A DNA stretch of 64,000 nt from Carnobacterium gallinarum DSM 4847 (GTDB taxonomy: Bacteria; Bacillota; Bacilli; Lactobacillales; Carnobacteriaceae), in NCBI RefSeq assembly GCF_000744375.1, contig NZ_JQLU01000005.1, positions 1,798,001 through 1,862,000 on the forward strand. Reading direction: 5' to 3'. Below are positions 50,587 through 58,128 of this stretch, piece by piece. Position 1 is the stretch's first letter. Each line of letters opens with the position of its first letter. Below the pieces are notes generated by a model. It worked only from the letters and a program-made list of their open reading frames with translations. It had not been told where the DNA came from and did not search any database. Made by a program: the position numbers and the translations under genes.

Positions 50587-51321
50587 GTGAATAAGCCAGT
50601 AAAGAAAAGTAGCCAACCCTTGCATAAGATGATTAAGGATGATTTACTAAATAAACTAGAATCGGGTTTTTATCCCGAAAATACAATTATTCCCACTGAA
50701 CTAGAGTTGGCAGATATTTACCAAGTTAGTCGTCCAACAGTCAGACAAGCGATTTCGGTTCTGGTTGCTGATGGGTATTTGGAACGCAAAAAACGCAAAG
50801 GCACAATGGTAAAACGTAAAAAAATTGATCAAGCTTTTACTCAAGTGATTCAAAGTTTTGAATCGGAGATGTTACAAAAAGGCTTGATTCCTAAGACAAC
50901 TGTACTTTCTTTGAAAAAGGATTCTGCTAATTTTGAAGTGGCAGAGAGTTTAGCTTTAGTTGAAGGAGCTCCAATATTTAAGTTAATGCGTTTGCGTTAT
51001 GCGCTTGAAGAACCTGTTGTGTTAGTAACAACGTATGTGCCAGCTCATTTATTTAAAGGCTTTTTAACGGTTGATTTTGAAAAAAATTCTCTGTATCAGA
51101 TCATGAGCGATATGGGCTATCCTGTTTCTTCAATTAAGCGCAAGTTAGACGTGTTAAAAGCGGATGAAACAACTAGTGATTTACTATCGATTGAGGAAAA
51201 TGATCCGATTTTTTATTTTCATTCTACTGGTTTTACCAAGGAAAAGATTCCTGTAGAATATTCAATTTCAAAATACCGCGGAGATTTAAATTCTTTTGAA
51301 TTTGAGATTACCACAGAATAG
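50587..51321 (+). CDS. GntR-family regulator with UTRA domain
   Basis: A protein of 244 residues. The N-terminal winged HTH (HKMIKDDLLNKLESGFYPENTIIPTELELADIYQVSRPTVRQAI) is followed by a UTRA/UbiC-like ligand-binding domain (FESEMLQKGLIPKTTVLSLK, FKLMRLRYALEEPVV, IEVYSISKY-type strand PVEYSISKYRG). GTG 50587 is 8 nt from AAGGAG; the open frame upstream lacks a site. HutC-subfamily GntR regulators usually sense a phosphorylated sugar. It probably controls the PTS operon just upstream. Confidence 0.9.
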   Translation: MNKPVKKSSQPLHKMIKDDLLNKLESGFYPENTIIPTELELADIYQVSRPTVRQAISVLVADGYLERKKRKGTMVKRKKIDQAFTQVIQSFESEMLQKGLIPKTTVLSLKKDSANFEVAESLALVEGAPIFKLMRLRYALEEPVVLVTTYVPAHLFKGFLTVDFEKNSLYQIMSDMGYPVSSIKRKLDVLKADETTSDLLSIEENDPIFYFHSTGFTKEKIPVEYSISKYRGDLNSFEFEITTE

Positions 51322-51427
51322 TCATGAAAAACCGATTTGGTGTAGCTGGAATCGTTTAAATCAAGTATAATGAACATAAATAAAACAGCTGTTAAAATGT
51401 AGAATCATGAAATGGAGTATAGTAAAA

Positions 51428-52189
51428 TTGGCTACTATCTATCAAATTATTAATCAACATTATGAAAAGCTTTCTGAAGCTGAACAAGGAGTTATTGATT
51501 ATATCTTAGCATTTTCAGATATTCAAAAGTTAAAACTAAAGGATATTAGTGATGAGCTATACGTGTCTAATACAACCGTGATTCGGGCATGTAAAAAATT
51601 AGGTTACACTACCTTTAATGATTTGAAATATGCCTTTTTGAAGGAAATTGAGACAGCAAATCCAACAGAAAAAAAGCAGTCTGACTTCCAAGAGATTGTT
51701 GGAAATGTCAAAAGTGAAATGCTACGAACACTAGATATGGCAGATGAAAAGAAAATCAATCAAGTGTGTGAGTTATTAATTGGCACCAGAAGGATTTTCT
51801 GTGTAGGCGTTGGTTCTAGTTCAGAAGTTGCTTCTGAGTTTAACCGCAAATTAAAACTAATTGATTTTTGGTCAAATGAATACTCCGATAAATTTTCAAT
51901 TGAACGGATTGCTCGAATTGTGAGTAAAGGGGATATTCTTTTAGTCTTTTCACTAAATGGAAATGATGAAGAGGTCAATGAAGTGGTGATTAAAGCAAAA
52001 AATAGTCAAGCTCATATTATTTCAGTAACTACGATGAATCCCAATGCTTTAAGCCGACTTAGCACGATTTCTTTACAAGTATACAACAACCCTGTACATC
52101 GTAAAAAACTACGTTCAAGACTAATGCTCTATACTGTAAGTAATCTTATTTTTGAACAATTATTAACGAAAATACCTAGTGTTGAGTAA
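51428..52189 (+). CDS. RpiR/MurR-family regulator with SIS domain
   Basis: A protein of 253 residues. The N-terminal HTH (LSEAEQGVIDYILAF, LKLKDISDELYVSNTTVIRACKKLGY) is followed by a sugar-isomerase (SIS) domain (RRIFCVGVGSSSEVASEF, DILLVFSLNGNDEEV, AHIISVTTM). TTG 51428 follows TGGAGT by 10 nt, while ATG 51407 has no ribosome binding site. RpiR proteins bind phosphosugars through the SIS domain. It lies directly upstream of the glucose-family PTS and probably regulates it. Confidence 0.88.
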   Translation: MATIYQIINQHYEKLSEAEQGVIDYILAFSDIQKLKLKDISDELYVSNTTVIRACKKLGYTTFNDLKYAFLKEIETANPTEKKQSDFQEIVGNVKSEMLRTLDMADEKKINQVCELLIGTRRIFCVGVGSSSEVASEFNRKLKLIDFWSNEYSDKFSIERIARIVSKGDILLVFSLNGNDEEVNEVVIKAKNSQAHIISVTTMNPNALSRLSTISLQVYNNPVHRKKLRSRLMLYTVSNLIFEQLLTKIPSVE

Positions 52190-52216
52190 AATTTTACTCA
52201 AAGAGGTATTTTTTTT
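52171..52216 (+). terminator. Terminator of the RpiR gene
   Basis: Nested stems AATACCT (52171-52177)/AGGTATT and GAGTAAA/TTTACTC (52184-52199), followed by Ts. The left arm is in the last codons of the gene. Confidence 0.75.
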
Positions 52217-52235
52217 GTTGTGAGGTATAATTTTC

Positions 52236-52271
52236 TGAAAACGCTTTTTATTCGGAGGGTTTAGCTATACT
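52236..52271 (+). promoter_or_regulatory. cre site and promoter of the EIICB-HAD-GDPD-mgtC operon
   Basis: TGAAAACGCTTTTT (52236-52249) matches the CcpA operator consensus at 13 of 14 positions. TATACT at 52266-52271 is the probable -10 box, with the cre covering the -35 zone (around 52243-52248). Glucose repression by CcpA is therefore likely. Another TATAAT lies at 52226-52231. Confidence 0.7.
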
Positions 52272-52304
52272 AAAGATGTAAGTTAGATTGAGAGGAGAAT
52301 GAAC

Positions 52305-53957
52305 ATGAAGGAAAAAAACAAACTGGTTTTAGCTTTTGAACAATTTGGACGTGTGCTGTTATTGCCAGTGTCGATTTTGCCTGGAGCAGGAATTATTTTA
52401 GGGATTGGAGCAGCTTTTACTAATCCGAATACGTTAAATTTGTATCCATTTTTAAACAATTCCGTATTTCAATTTATTATGAACTTATTTGTAACTTTAG
52501 GAAATGTTGTTTTTGGAAATTTACCAGTCATTTTTGCAATTGGAGTAGCAGTCGGCTTAGCTAAATCTGAAAAAGGTTCAGCTGCCTTATCAGGATTTGT
52601 TGGATTTATTGTGCTGCATAAGGTGCTGAACTTTTTGCTGATTCAAGCGGGAACGTTAGTAGTGACTGACGGTATGGACGGCGGTGACGCTAAATTTGCT
52701 TTAGCGAAAAGCATGCAAACGTCAGTATTAGGAATTCAAACGATTGATTTAAATGTATTTGGTGGAATTATTACAGGTTTAGTTATTTTCTGGGTACATA
52801 AAAAGACTCTGAAAATTCGCGTGCCAGAAGTATTGGGCTTTTTCAGTGGTCCGCGTTTAGTGCCGATTATGAGTATTTTAGTAATGACGGTTGTTGCAGG
52901 GATTTTATTTATTGTTTGGCCATTTGTGCAAATGGGAATCTCAACATTATCTATGATGATTATTAAATCAGGTTATGGTGGAACGTTCTTATATGGTATT
53001 TTGGAACGTGCATTATTGCCATTCGGTTTGCATCATGGCTTGAATTTGCCAGTAATGACAACGGATTTAGGTGGTGTCTGGACAATTGATGGTCAACAAG
53101 TTGGAGGTACAATTAATGCCTATATGGCTTCATTAACAAGTCCTGATATTACAACGATTGATCCAAGTATCACACGTTTCAATGCAGGGAAATTCGTTTA
53201 CTTTATGTTTGGGCTTCCAGCAGCAGCTTATGCGATGTATAAAACAGCGAAGCCAGAAAAACGTAAAGCGGTGGCTTCGTTATTATTTGCAGCCGCATTA
53301 ACTTCATTTGTAACAGGAATTACTGAACCAATTGAATTTACCTTTTTATTCGCAGCACCAATGTTGTATGCAGCACATGCGGTAATGGCAGGGTTGATTT
53401 TGATGATTACGCAAATGGTTGGAGCAGCAGTGATGGCACCGATGGGGCATGGTTTAATTAATTTTACAATTTACGGCGTGATTCAAGGGTTTAAAACTCA
53501 TTGGTATATGATTCCAATAGTTGGAATTTTCTGTGGGATTATGTACTACTCTGTCTTTAAATTTATGATTTTGAAGTTTAATTTAAAAACACCTGGTCGT
53601 GAAGATGGGGATGAAGAAGTGAAGTTAGCTACTAAAGACGAAGTGAGAAACAAATACAACATCAATCAAGAGGATAAAAAAGCAAAGAAATCGGAAACAG
53701 ATGCTGCACTGGATGCACAAGCATTGGCTTTAATTGAGTGTCACGGTGGGCAAGAAAATATTGTGGATGTTGACGCATGTATTACGCGTTTGCGAATTAC
53801 AGTGAAGGATAAAGATTTAGTTCAAGGAGAACGTATCAAATCAGAACTTGGCGCAAAAGGTTTTGTGGAATCTAATATGCAAATGCAATCAATTTATGGT
53901 GGACATGCAAATGTGTTAAAAAATCGTATTATTGAGTTAGTTGAAGAAGGTATTTAA
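52305..53957 (+). CDS. Glucose/alpha-glucoside-family PTS EIICB
   Basis: A protein of 550 residues. The N-terminal EIIC domain (~1-425, about ten helices) has PVSILPGAGIILGIGAAF, PFGLHHGLNLPV and FVTGITEPIEFTFLFAAPMLY, as in the glucose/maltose/GlcNAc superfamily. A linker leads to the EIIB domain (~460-550), with the phosphorylated Cys in VDACITRLRITVKD. No EIIA is present, so it must borrow one. ATG 52305 is 7 nt from AGAGGAG. The neighbours (HAD phosphatase, GDPD-like protein) do not point to a simple alpha-glucoside. Confidence 0.92.
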   Translation: MKEKNKLVLAFEQFGRVLLLPVSILPGAGIILGIGAAFTNPNTLNLYPFLNNSVFQFIMNLFVTLGNVVFGNLPVIFAIGVAVGLAKSEKGSAALSGFVGFIVLHKVLNFLLIQAGTLVVTDGMDGGDAKFALAKSMQTSVLGIQTIDLNVFGGIITGLVIFWVHKKTLKIRVPEVLGFFSGPRLVPIMSILVMTVVAGILFIVWPFVQMGISTLSMMIIKSGYGGTFLYGILERALLPFGLHHGLNLPVMTTDLGGVWTIDGQQVGGTINAYMASLTSPDITTIDPSITRFNAGKFVYFMFGLPAAAYAMYKTAKPEKRKAVASLLFAAALTSFVTGITEPIEFTFLFAAPMLYAAHAVMAGLILMITQMVGAAVMAPMGHGLINFTIYGVIQGFKTHWYMIPIVGIFCGIMYYSVFKFMILKFNLKTPGREDGDEEVKLATKDEVRNKYNINQEDKKAKKSETDAALDAQALALIECHGGQENIVDVDACITRLRITVKDKDLVQGERIKSELGAKGFVESNMQMQSIYGGHANVLKNRIIELVEEGI

Positions 53958-53977
53958 ATTTAAAGGGAGTGAGAACA

Positions 53978-54754
53978 CTGAGTAATCATATGATGTTTAT
54001 AGATATGGATGGGACCTTTGTGTTTGATTCCAGTGAAGTTACAAAAGAAGATTTACATGCATTTAAGGAAGCTGAAAAAATCTGTAGTATGGGAATTGCT
54101 ACCGGTCGATCGATTCGTGAGATTGAGTATATTGAAGAGCATTATAATATTAAGGTCGATTATAAAATTGCTTTCAATGGTGCGTTAGTTATGAATGAAA
54201 AGAATGAAACCATTGTAGATGAACCAATTGATTCAGTGAGCTTTAAGGCTTTAATGAATTACCTTAAAAAAAATCAACTCGTTTTTGATGCTCTAGATGG
54301 GAAAAAGAGAATTGGAAATTTTGCCCATGAAGCAGAAGGTACTTTGATGGGATTGACCTTTGTTCAAGTCGACGATCCTTATCCTTTAATTAAAGATCAA
54401 AAAATCTATAAGCTAAATATCCGCCCTAAAAGTATAGAAGATGCTGAAAAAATTACAGTAGAATTAAAGATGCTATTTACGAATTTGTCTATTTTTCAAG
54501 TTGGAAGTCGACGAATTGAAGTCACAGGTACAGATACATCAAAGGGCAATGCATTGATGAAAATTAGAAAACCTCAAACAACAATTATTGCTATTGGGGA
54601 TTCTGAAAATGATATCTCTATGTTTGAAATTTCAAATAAATCTTATTGCATGGATCATGCACCTGAAAATGTCCGTAAGAGTGCAGAGTATAGTGTGCCA
54701 CGATTTAATGACGCAATTAACCATTTTTTAAATCATACTGATTTGGAGGGATAA
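53978..54754 (+). CDS. HAD-IIB (Cof-type) sugar phosphatase
   Basis: About 258 residues. FIDMDGTFVFD holds the nucleophile and general acid Asp residues, IATGRSI motif II, the Lys in TSKGNALMK, and IIAIGDSENDISMFE motif IV. Cof-type HADs dephosphorylate sugar phosphates and related metabolites in the cytoplasm. The start is doubtful. CTG 53978 is spaced 8 nt from AAAGGGAG, ATG 53990 is 20 nt away and GTG 53969 overlaps the site. It lies 11-20 bp after the EIICB gene in the same operon. Confidence 0.87.
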   Translation: MSNHMMFIDMDGTFVFDSSEVTKEDLHAFKEAEKICSMGIATGRSIREIEYIEEHYNIKVDYKIAFNGALVMNEKNETIVDEPIDSVSFKALMNYLKKNQLVFDALDGKKRIGNFAHEAEGTLMGLTFVQVDDPYPLIKDQKIYKLNIRPKSIEDAEKITVELKMLFTNLSIFQVGSRRIEVTGTDTSKGNALMKIRKPQTTIIAIGDSENDISMFEISNKSYCMDHAPENVRKSAEYSVPRFNDAINHFLNHTDLEG

Positions 54755-54757
54755 CCA

Positions 54758-55636
54758 TTGATTGGAAAAAAAGAATATTCGGCTGTAAATCACTTATTAA
54801 ATCAACAATTAGCTGAGAAGAAAGTGTTAATTGCCGTTCACAGAGGGAGCGCAGCTGGGAACATTTTAGAAAATACGATTCCTTCATATCTGGCAGCTCT
54901 TCAAATGGGGGGCGATATTATTGAAATGGATGTTATTCGTTCTACAGATGGTACCTTGTTTAACTTTCACAATGGGATGGAGCAAAAACATTTTAAAGAG
55001 GCATTTGATATTCGAGAAAAATCGGCAGCAGAAATTTTAGACTTACGTTTTGTAAATAGTAATTTAGAAACTGTGGATTATCCAGTAGAAACATTTGAAG
55101 CGACTTTAAAAGCATTTAAGGGAGAGACCTTGTTTAATATTGACCGAACGTGGGGCTTTTATGAGGATGTCTGTGATTTAATTGATCAATATGATTTTGC
55201 CAATCAAGCTATTTTAAAGGGTCCATTAGATCAGGAATGTATCGAGTTCTTTAAGAATCGTCCAGTTAACTATATGTTTATGCCAAAAATTGAAACGCTG
55301 GAAGAACTAGCAATCATTCAACAAATTGAAGGCATGAATATTGTAGGTGTAGAGCTTAAAGTTACTTCAACAGAAAGTGATTTTTACCAAAAAGAAAACA
55401 TTCAAAAAATTCATGAAATGGGTCTATTCGTGTGGGGGAATGCAATTACCTATAACGACACAAAAAAACTATTTGTTGCGATTGGAGACAACCTGTCAAT
55501 TATTGACACACCTGAAAAAGGGTGGGGTTTTATGATGGATTTAGGTATAAATGTGTTACAGACAGATTGGCCTGCAATTTTAAGCAACTATAGGCAACAA
55601 TGGGTAACAGAGCAAAACGATGAGGTTGGTCCTTAA
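54758..55636 (+). CDS. Glycerophosphodiester phosphodiesterase-family protein
   Basis: A 292-residue TIM-barrel protein starting at TTG, 8 nt after GGAGG. HRGSAAGNILENTIPSYLAAL and GGDIIEMDVIRSTDG carry the His, Glu and Glu-x-Asp metal and catalytic residues of the GDPD family. The second His stands in FHNG where canonical enzymes have His-Asp. No signal peptide is present, so the substrate is cytoplasmic. Co-transcription with a PTS and a phosphatase suggests hydrolysis of an imported phosphorylated glycerol- or phosphodiester-containing glycoside. This is inference. Confidence 0.85.
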   Translation: MIGKKEYSAVNHLLNQQLAEKKVLIAVHRGSAAGNILENTIPSYLAALQMGGDIIEMDVIRSTDGTLFNFHNGMEQKHFKEAFDIREKSAAEILDLRFVNSNLETVDYPVETFEATLKAFKGETLFNIDRTWGFYEDVCDLIDQYDFANQAILKGPLDQECIEFFKNRPVNYMFMPKIETLEELAIIQQIEGMNIVGVELKVTSTESDFYQKENIQKIHEMGLFVWGNAITYNDTKKLFVAIGDNLSIIDTPEKGWGFMMDLGINVLQTDWPAILSNYRQQWVTEQNDEVGP

Positions 55637-56328
55637 TGCCAATTTCAGCTATTATTTTTAGAATTACATTGGCAACTGTGATTTCAGGTGTGATTGGTTT
55701 TGAGCGAGAGTATAAAAATCGACCAGCTGGAATCAGAACTCATATACTTCTGTGTTTAGGGGCAACCATTATTGCACTTGTTCAACAATCTTTAAGTCTT
55801 GATGCAATCGTGCGAGTTACGGAAAACCCAGAACTATTAGGAGTGATTAGTGTCGATCAGTCCAGGTTAATTGCTCAAGTAGTAAGTGGAATTGGATTTT
55901 TAGGTGCAGGGACAATTATTGTGACGAGAACCAATATTTTGGGGCTAACAACAGCTGCAACCTTATGGACCGTCGCTTGCTTGGGCATTACTATTGGAAT
56001 GGGTTACTATGAGATTGTGCTAGTGGGGACGGGTGCAATTGTTTTAGCTTTGACGTTATTAAAAAAAGTAATCCGAATTTCGACAATTAAAAAGTTGCAA
56101 GTAAAATTTATTCATCGGGTGGAGACGAAAGAATTTATTACAGGTTATTTTTTAGAAAAAAAAGTCGCCATTAAAGATATCGATTTTAGTGTTGATTTTC
56201 AAAAAGATTACCGAGTTTATACAAATACGTACACAATTGAGTTGCCGGCAGACTTAACTTATTTAGACATTATTGAAGATATCTCAGTTCATCAAAATGT
56301 AACCAATATTAAGCTGCTGAATGTGTAA
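55636..56328 (+). CDS. MgtC/SapB-family membrane protein
   Basis: A 230-residue protein. The N-terminal MgtC domain has about four helices and the motifs VISGVIGFEREYKNRPAGIRTHILLCLGA and GIGFLGAGTIIV. The C-terminal part (~145-230) is a soluble ACT-like domain. The ATG overlaps the preceding TAA by one base. MgtC proteins influence ATP synthase or ion homeostasis under magnesium limitation in other bacteria. The reason for its place in a sugar operon is unclear. Confidence 0.9.
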   Translation: MPISAIIFRITLATVISGVIGFEREYKNRPAGIRTHILLCLGATIIALVQQSLSLDAIVRVTENPELLGVISVDQSRLIAQVVSGIGFLGAGTIIVTRTNILGLTTAATLWTVACLGITIGMGYYEIVLVGTGAIVLALTLLKKVIRISTIKKLQVKFIHRVETKEFITGYFLEKKVAIKDIDFSVDFQKDYRVYTNTYTIELPADLTYLDIIEDISVHQNVTNIKLLNV

Positions 56329-56332
56329 ATAC

Positions 56333-56379
56333 AAACAGTTGCCTTCCTACGACTTATGTAGGAAGGCAACTGTTTTTTT
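56333..56379. terminator. Strong terminator after mgtC-like gene
   Basis: AAACAGTTGCCTTCCTA (56333-56349) pairs perfectly with TAGGAAGGCAACTGTTT (56359-56375), 9-nt loop, then Ts. Confidence 0.93.
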
Positions 56380-56493
56380 AGTTAAATGGATGGTTAAATT
56401 CTGTGACATCTCAACTTATTCAGGATTCTATTTTTTTTAATGAAAGCTAAAATGTGTTATTTTTCAAGCTTATTTTTTATTAGTACCTATGGT

Positions 56494-56522
56494 TTTACAT
56501 GGAGTATCCTTAGTGGTATACT
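56494..56522 (+). promoter_or_regulatory. gap promoter with ~180-nt leader
   Basis: TTTACA (56494-56499) and TATACT (56517-56522) have a 17-bp spacing. The predicted leader runs from ~56529 to 56710. It contains AAGGAGG (56566-56572) placed before a three-codon frame (ATG 56575, TAA 56584-56586), then no further gene. The rest of the 56380-56710 stretch holds nothing else recognisable. Confidence 0.75.
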
Positions 56523-56710
56523 TTATACGGATTAAAGTTATTTGTTATATATTTATAATTAAATCAAGGAGGCGATGTTATCGTAAGGTGTTAAATTTCT
56601 TCTAGACCAATCTTAGCCTAGAATGGAAAAAGCAATTCAACTAGTTATTTTTAATCGTTTCAACAGGTGAACAGTTCCTATTACATTAACTTTAAGGAGA
56701 GAATAATAAT

Positions 56711-57715
56711 ATGACAGTAAAAGTTGGAATCAATGGTTTTGGAAGAATTGGCCGTTTAGTGTATAGAAGATTACTTGAAACTTCTTCGGATATCGAAGTT
56801 GTCGCAGTAAATGATTTAACAAGTCCAAAAGTATTAGCACATTTGTTGATGTTTGATACTGTTTATCATCAATTGAATGGAACCGTTCGTGCTGAGGACG
56901 ATGCGATTGTCGTGAATGATCACAAGATTAAAGTGTACGCTGAACGAAATGCAGAAGACATTCCGTGGAAACAACATGATGTAGATATTGTAATTGAATG
57001 TACCGGTTTCTACACATCGGCAGAGAAATCAGAAGCACATTTGAAAGCAGGAGCGAAGAAAGTTTTAATTTCAGCACCAGCTGGCGATATGAAAACTATT
57101 GTTTATAATGTAAATGATGATATTCTTGATGCGAATGACAAAATTATTTCTGTTGCATCTTGTACAACAAACTGTTTAGCACCGATGGCTAAAGCTGTGA
57201 ATGATGCATTTGGGATTAAAGTTGGTACGATGACAACGATTCATGCTTATACTGCAACTCAATCATTAGTTGATGGTCCTCGTGGTGATAATTTGAGAGC
57301 TGCTAGAGCGGCTGCACAAAATACAATTCCTCACACAACAGGCGCAGCAAAAGCAATTGGCTTAGTTATTCCAGAATTAAAAGGCAAATTAAAAGGTCAT
57401 GCACAACGTGTGCCGACAATTACAGGATCAGTCACTGAATTAGTGACGGTTTTAGATAAAAAAGTAACTGAAGAAGAAGTGAATGCAGCTTTAAAAGCAG
57501 CTACAGATAATAATGAGTCATTTGGTTATACAGATTTAGAAATTGTCTCATCAGATATTGTCGGTAGTCATTTTGGTTCAATCTTTGATAGTACTCAAAC
57601 TGAAATTAGTGAATTTGATGGCTTACAATTAGTTAAAACCGTTGCTTGGTATGACAATGAATATGGGTTTGTTACTCAATTAGTTCGTACGTTAGAAAAA
57701 TATGCAACATTATAA
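56711..57715 (+). CDS. gap: Glyceraldehyde-3-phosphate dehydrogenase
   Basis: A 334-residue glycolytic enzyme that oxidises glyceraldehyde 3-phosphate with NAD and phosphate. [17 protein letters not shown] is the NAD-binding start, [13 protein letters not shown] carries the catalytic cysteine, and [12 protein letters not shown] closes the C-terminal domain. The phosphorylating, NAD-dependent type is indicated by the lack of an aldehyde-dehydrogenase-type sequence. AAGGAGAG precedes the ATG. The gene is single and ends at a terminator. The codon usage is highly regular, as expected of an abundant protein. Confidence 0.97.
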   Translation: MTVKVGINGFGRIGRLVYRRLLETSSDIEVVAVNDLTSPKVLAHLLMFDTVYHQLNGTVRAEDDAIVVNDHKIKVYAERNAEDIPWKQHDVDIVIECTGFYTSAEKSEAHLKAGAKKVLISAPAGDMKTIVYNVNDDILDANDKIISVASCTTNCLAPMAKAVNDAFGIKVGTMTTIHAYTATQSLVDGPRGDNLRAARAAAQNTIPHTTGAAKAIGLVIPELKGKLKGHAQRVPTITGSVTELVTVLDKKVTEEEVNAALKAATDNNESFGYTDLEIVSSDIVGSHFGSIFDSTQTEISEFDGLQLVKTVAWYDNEYGFVTQLVRTLEKYATL

Positions 57716-57730
57716 AGAATAGTTTAAAAA

Positions 57731-57764
57731 GACAGCCTGAGATCGTTTCAGGTTGTTTTTTTTT
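57731..57764 (+). terminator. Terminator after gap
   Basis: GACAGCCTGA (57731-57740) pairs with TCAGGTTGT (57748-57756; one G-T pair) and is followed by a T run. Confidence 0.85.
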
Positions 57765-57876
57765 ATTACTACCAATCAGAATAGTGATATATTTACATAT
57801 TATTAATAATTGAAATAACAGAATTGAATATAAAATGAAATCATGTTTTTTTAGATGATATATGTTCCAAAAGTTT

Positions 57877-57913
57877 AGAAAACGCATACAAATCCAATTC
57901 TTTTCATTATAAT
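57877..57913 (+). promoter_or_regulatory. cre-like site overlapping the promoter of the beta-helix protein
   Basis: AGAAAACGCATACA (57877-57890) matches the CcpA consensus at 12 of 14 positions and covers the -35 position CATACA (57885-57890). TATAAT follows at 57908-57913 after 17 bp. The leader to 58128 is about 210 nt and includes AAAGGAG (57947-57953) with a 16-codon frame from ATG 57970 to TAA 58020. Confidence 0.55.
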
Positions 57914-58128
57914 GTGTTGAGTAACATATTAATAAAAAATAATTAGAAAGGAGAAAGAGAATAATTTTTATGCATATTCTGAAGCTTAAACCGCAAAAAA
58001 CTAAATCGACTACTTACTAAAGTGTCCATTCTTTAATTTCACAGACTATGCGTTATGTTAAGTCAGAGCAAAAGTTAATAATTCTAGCATTCTGTACCAT
58101 CTAAAAAAAGTTGGAAAGGAAGAATAAA

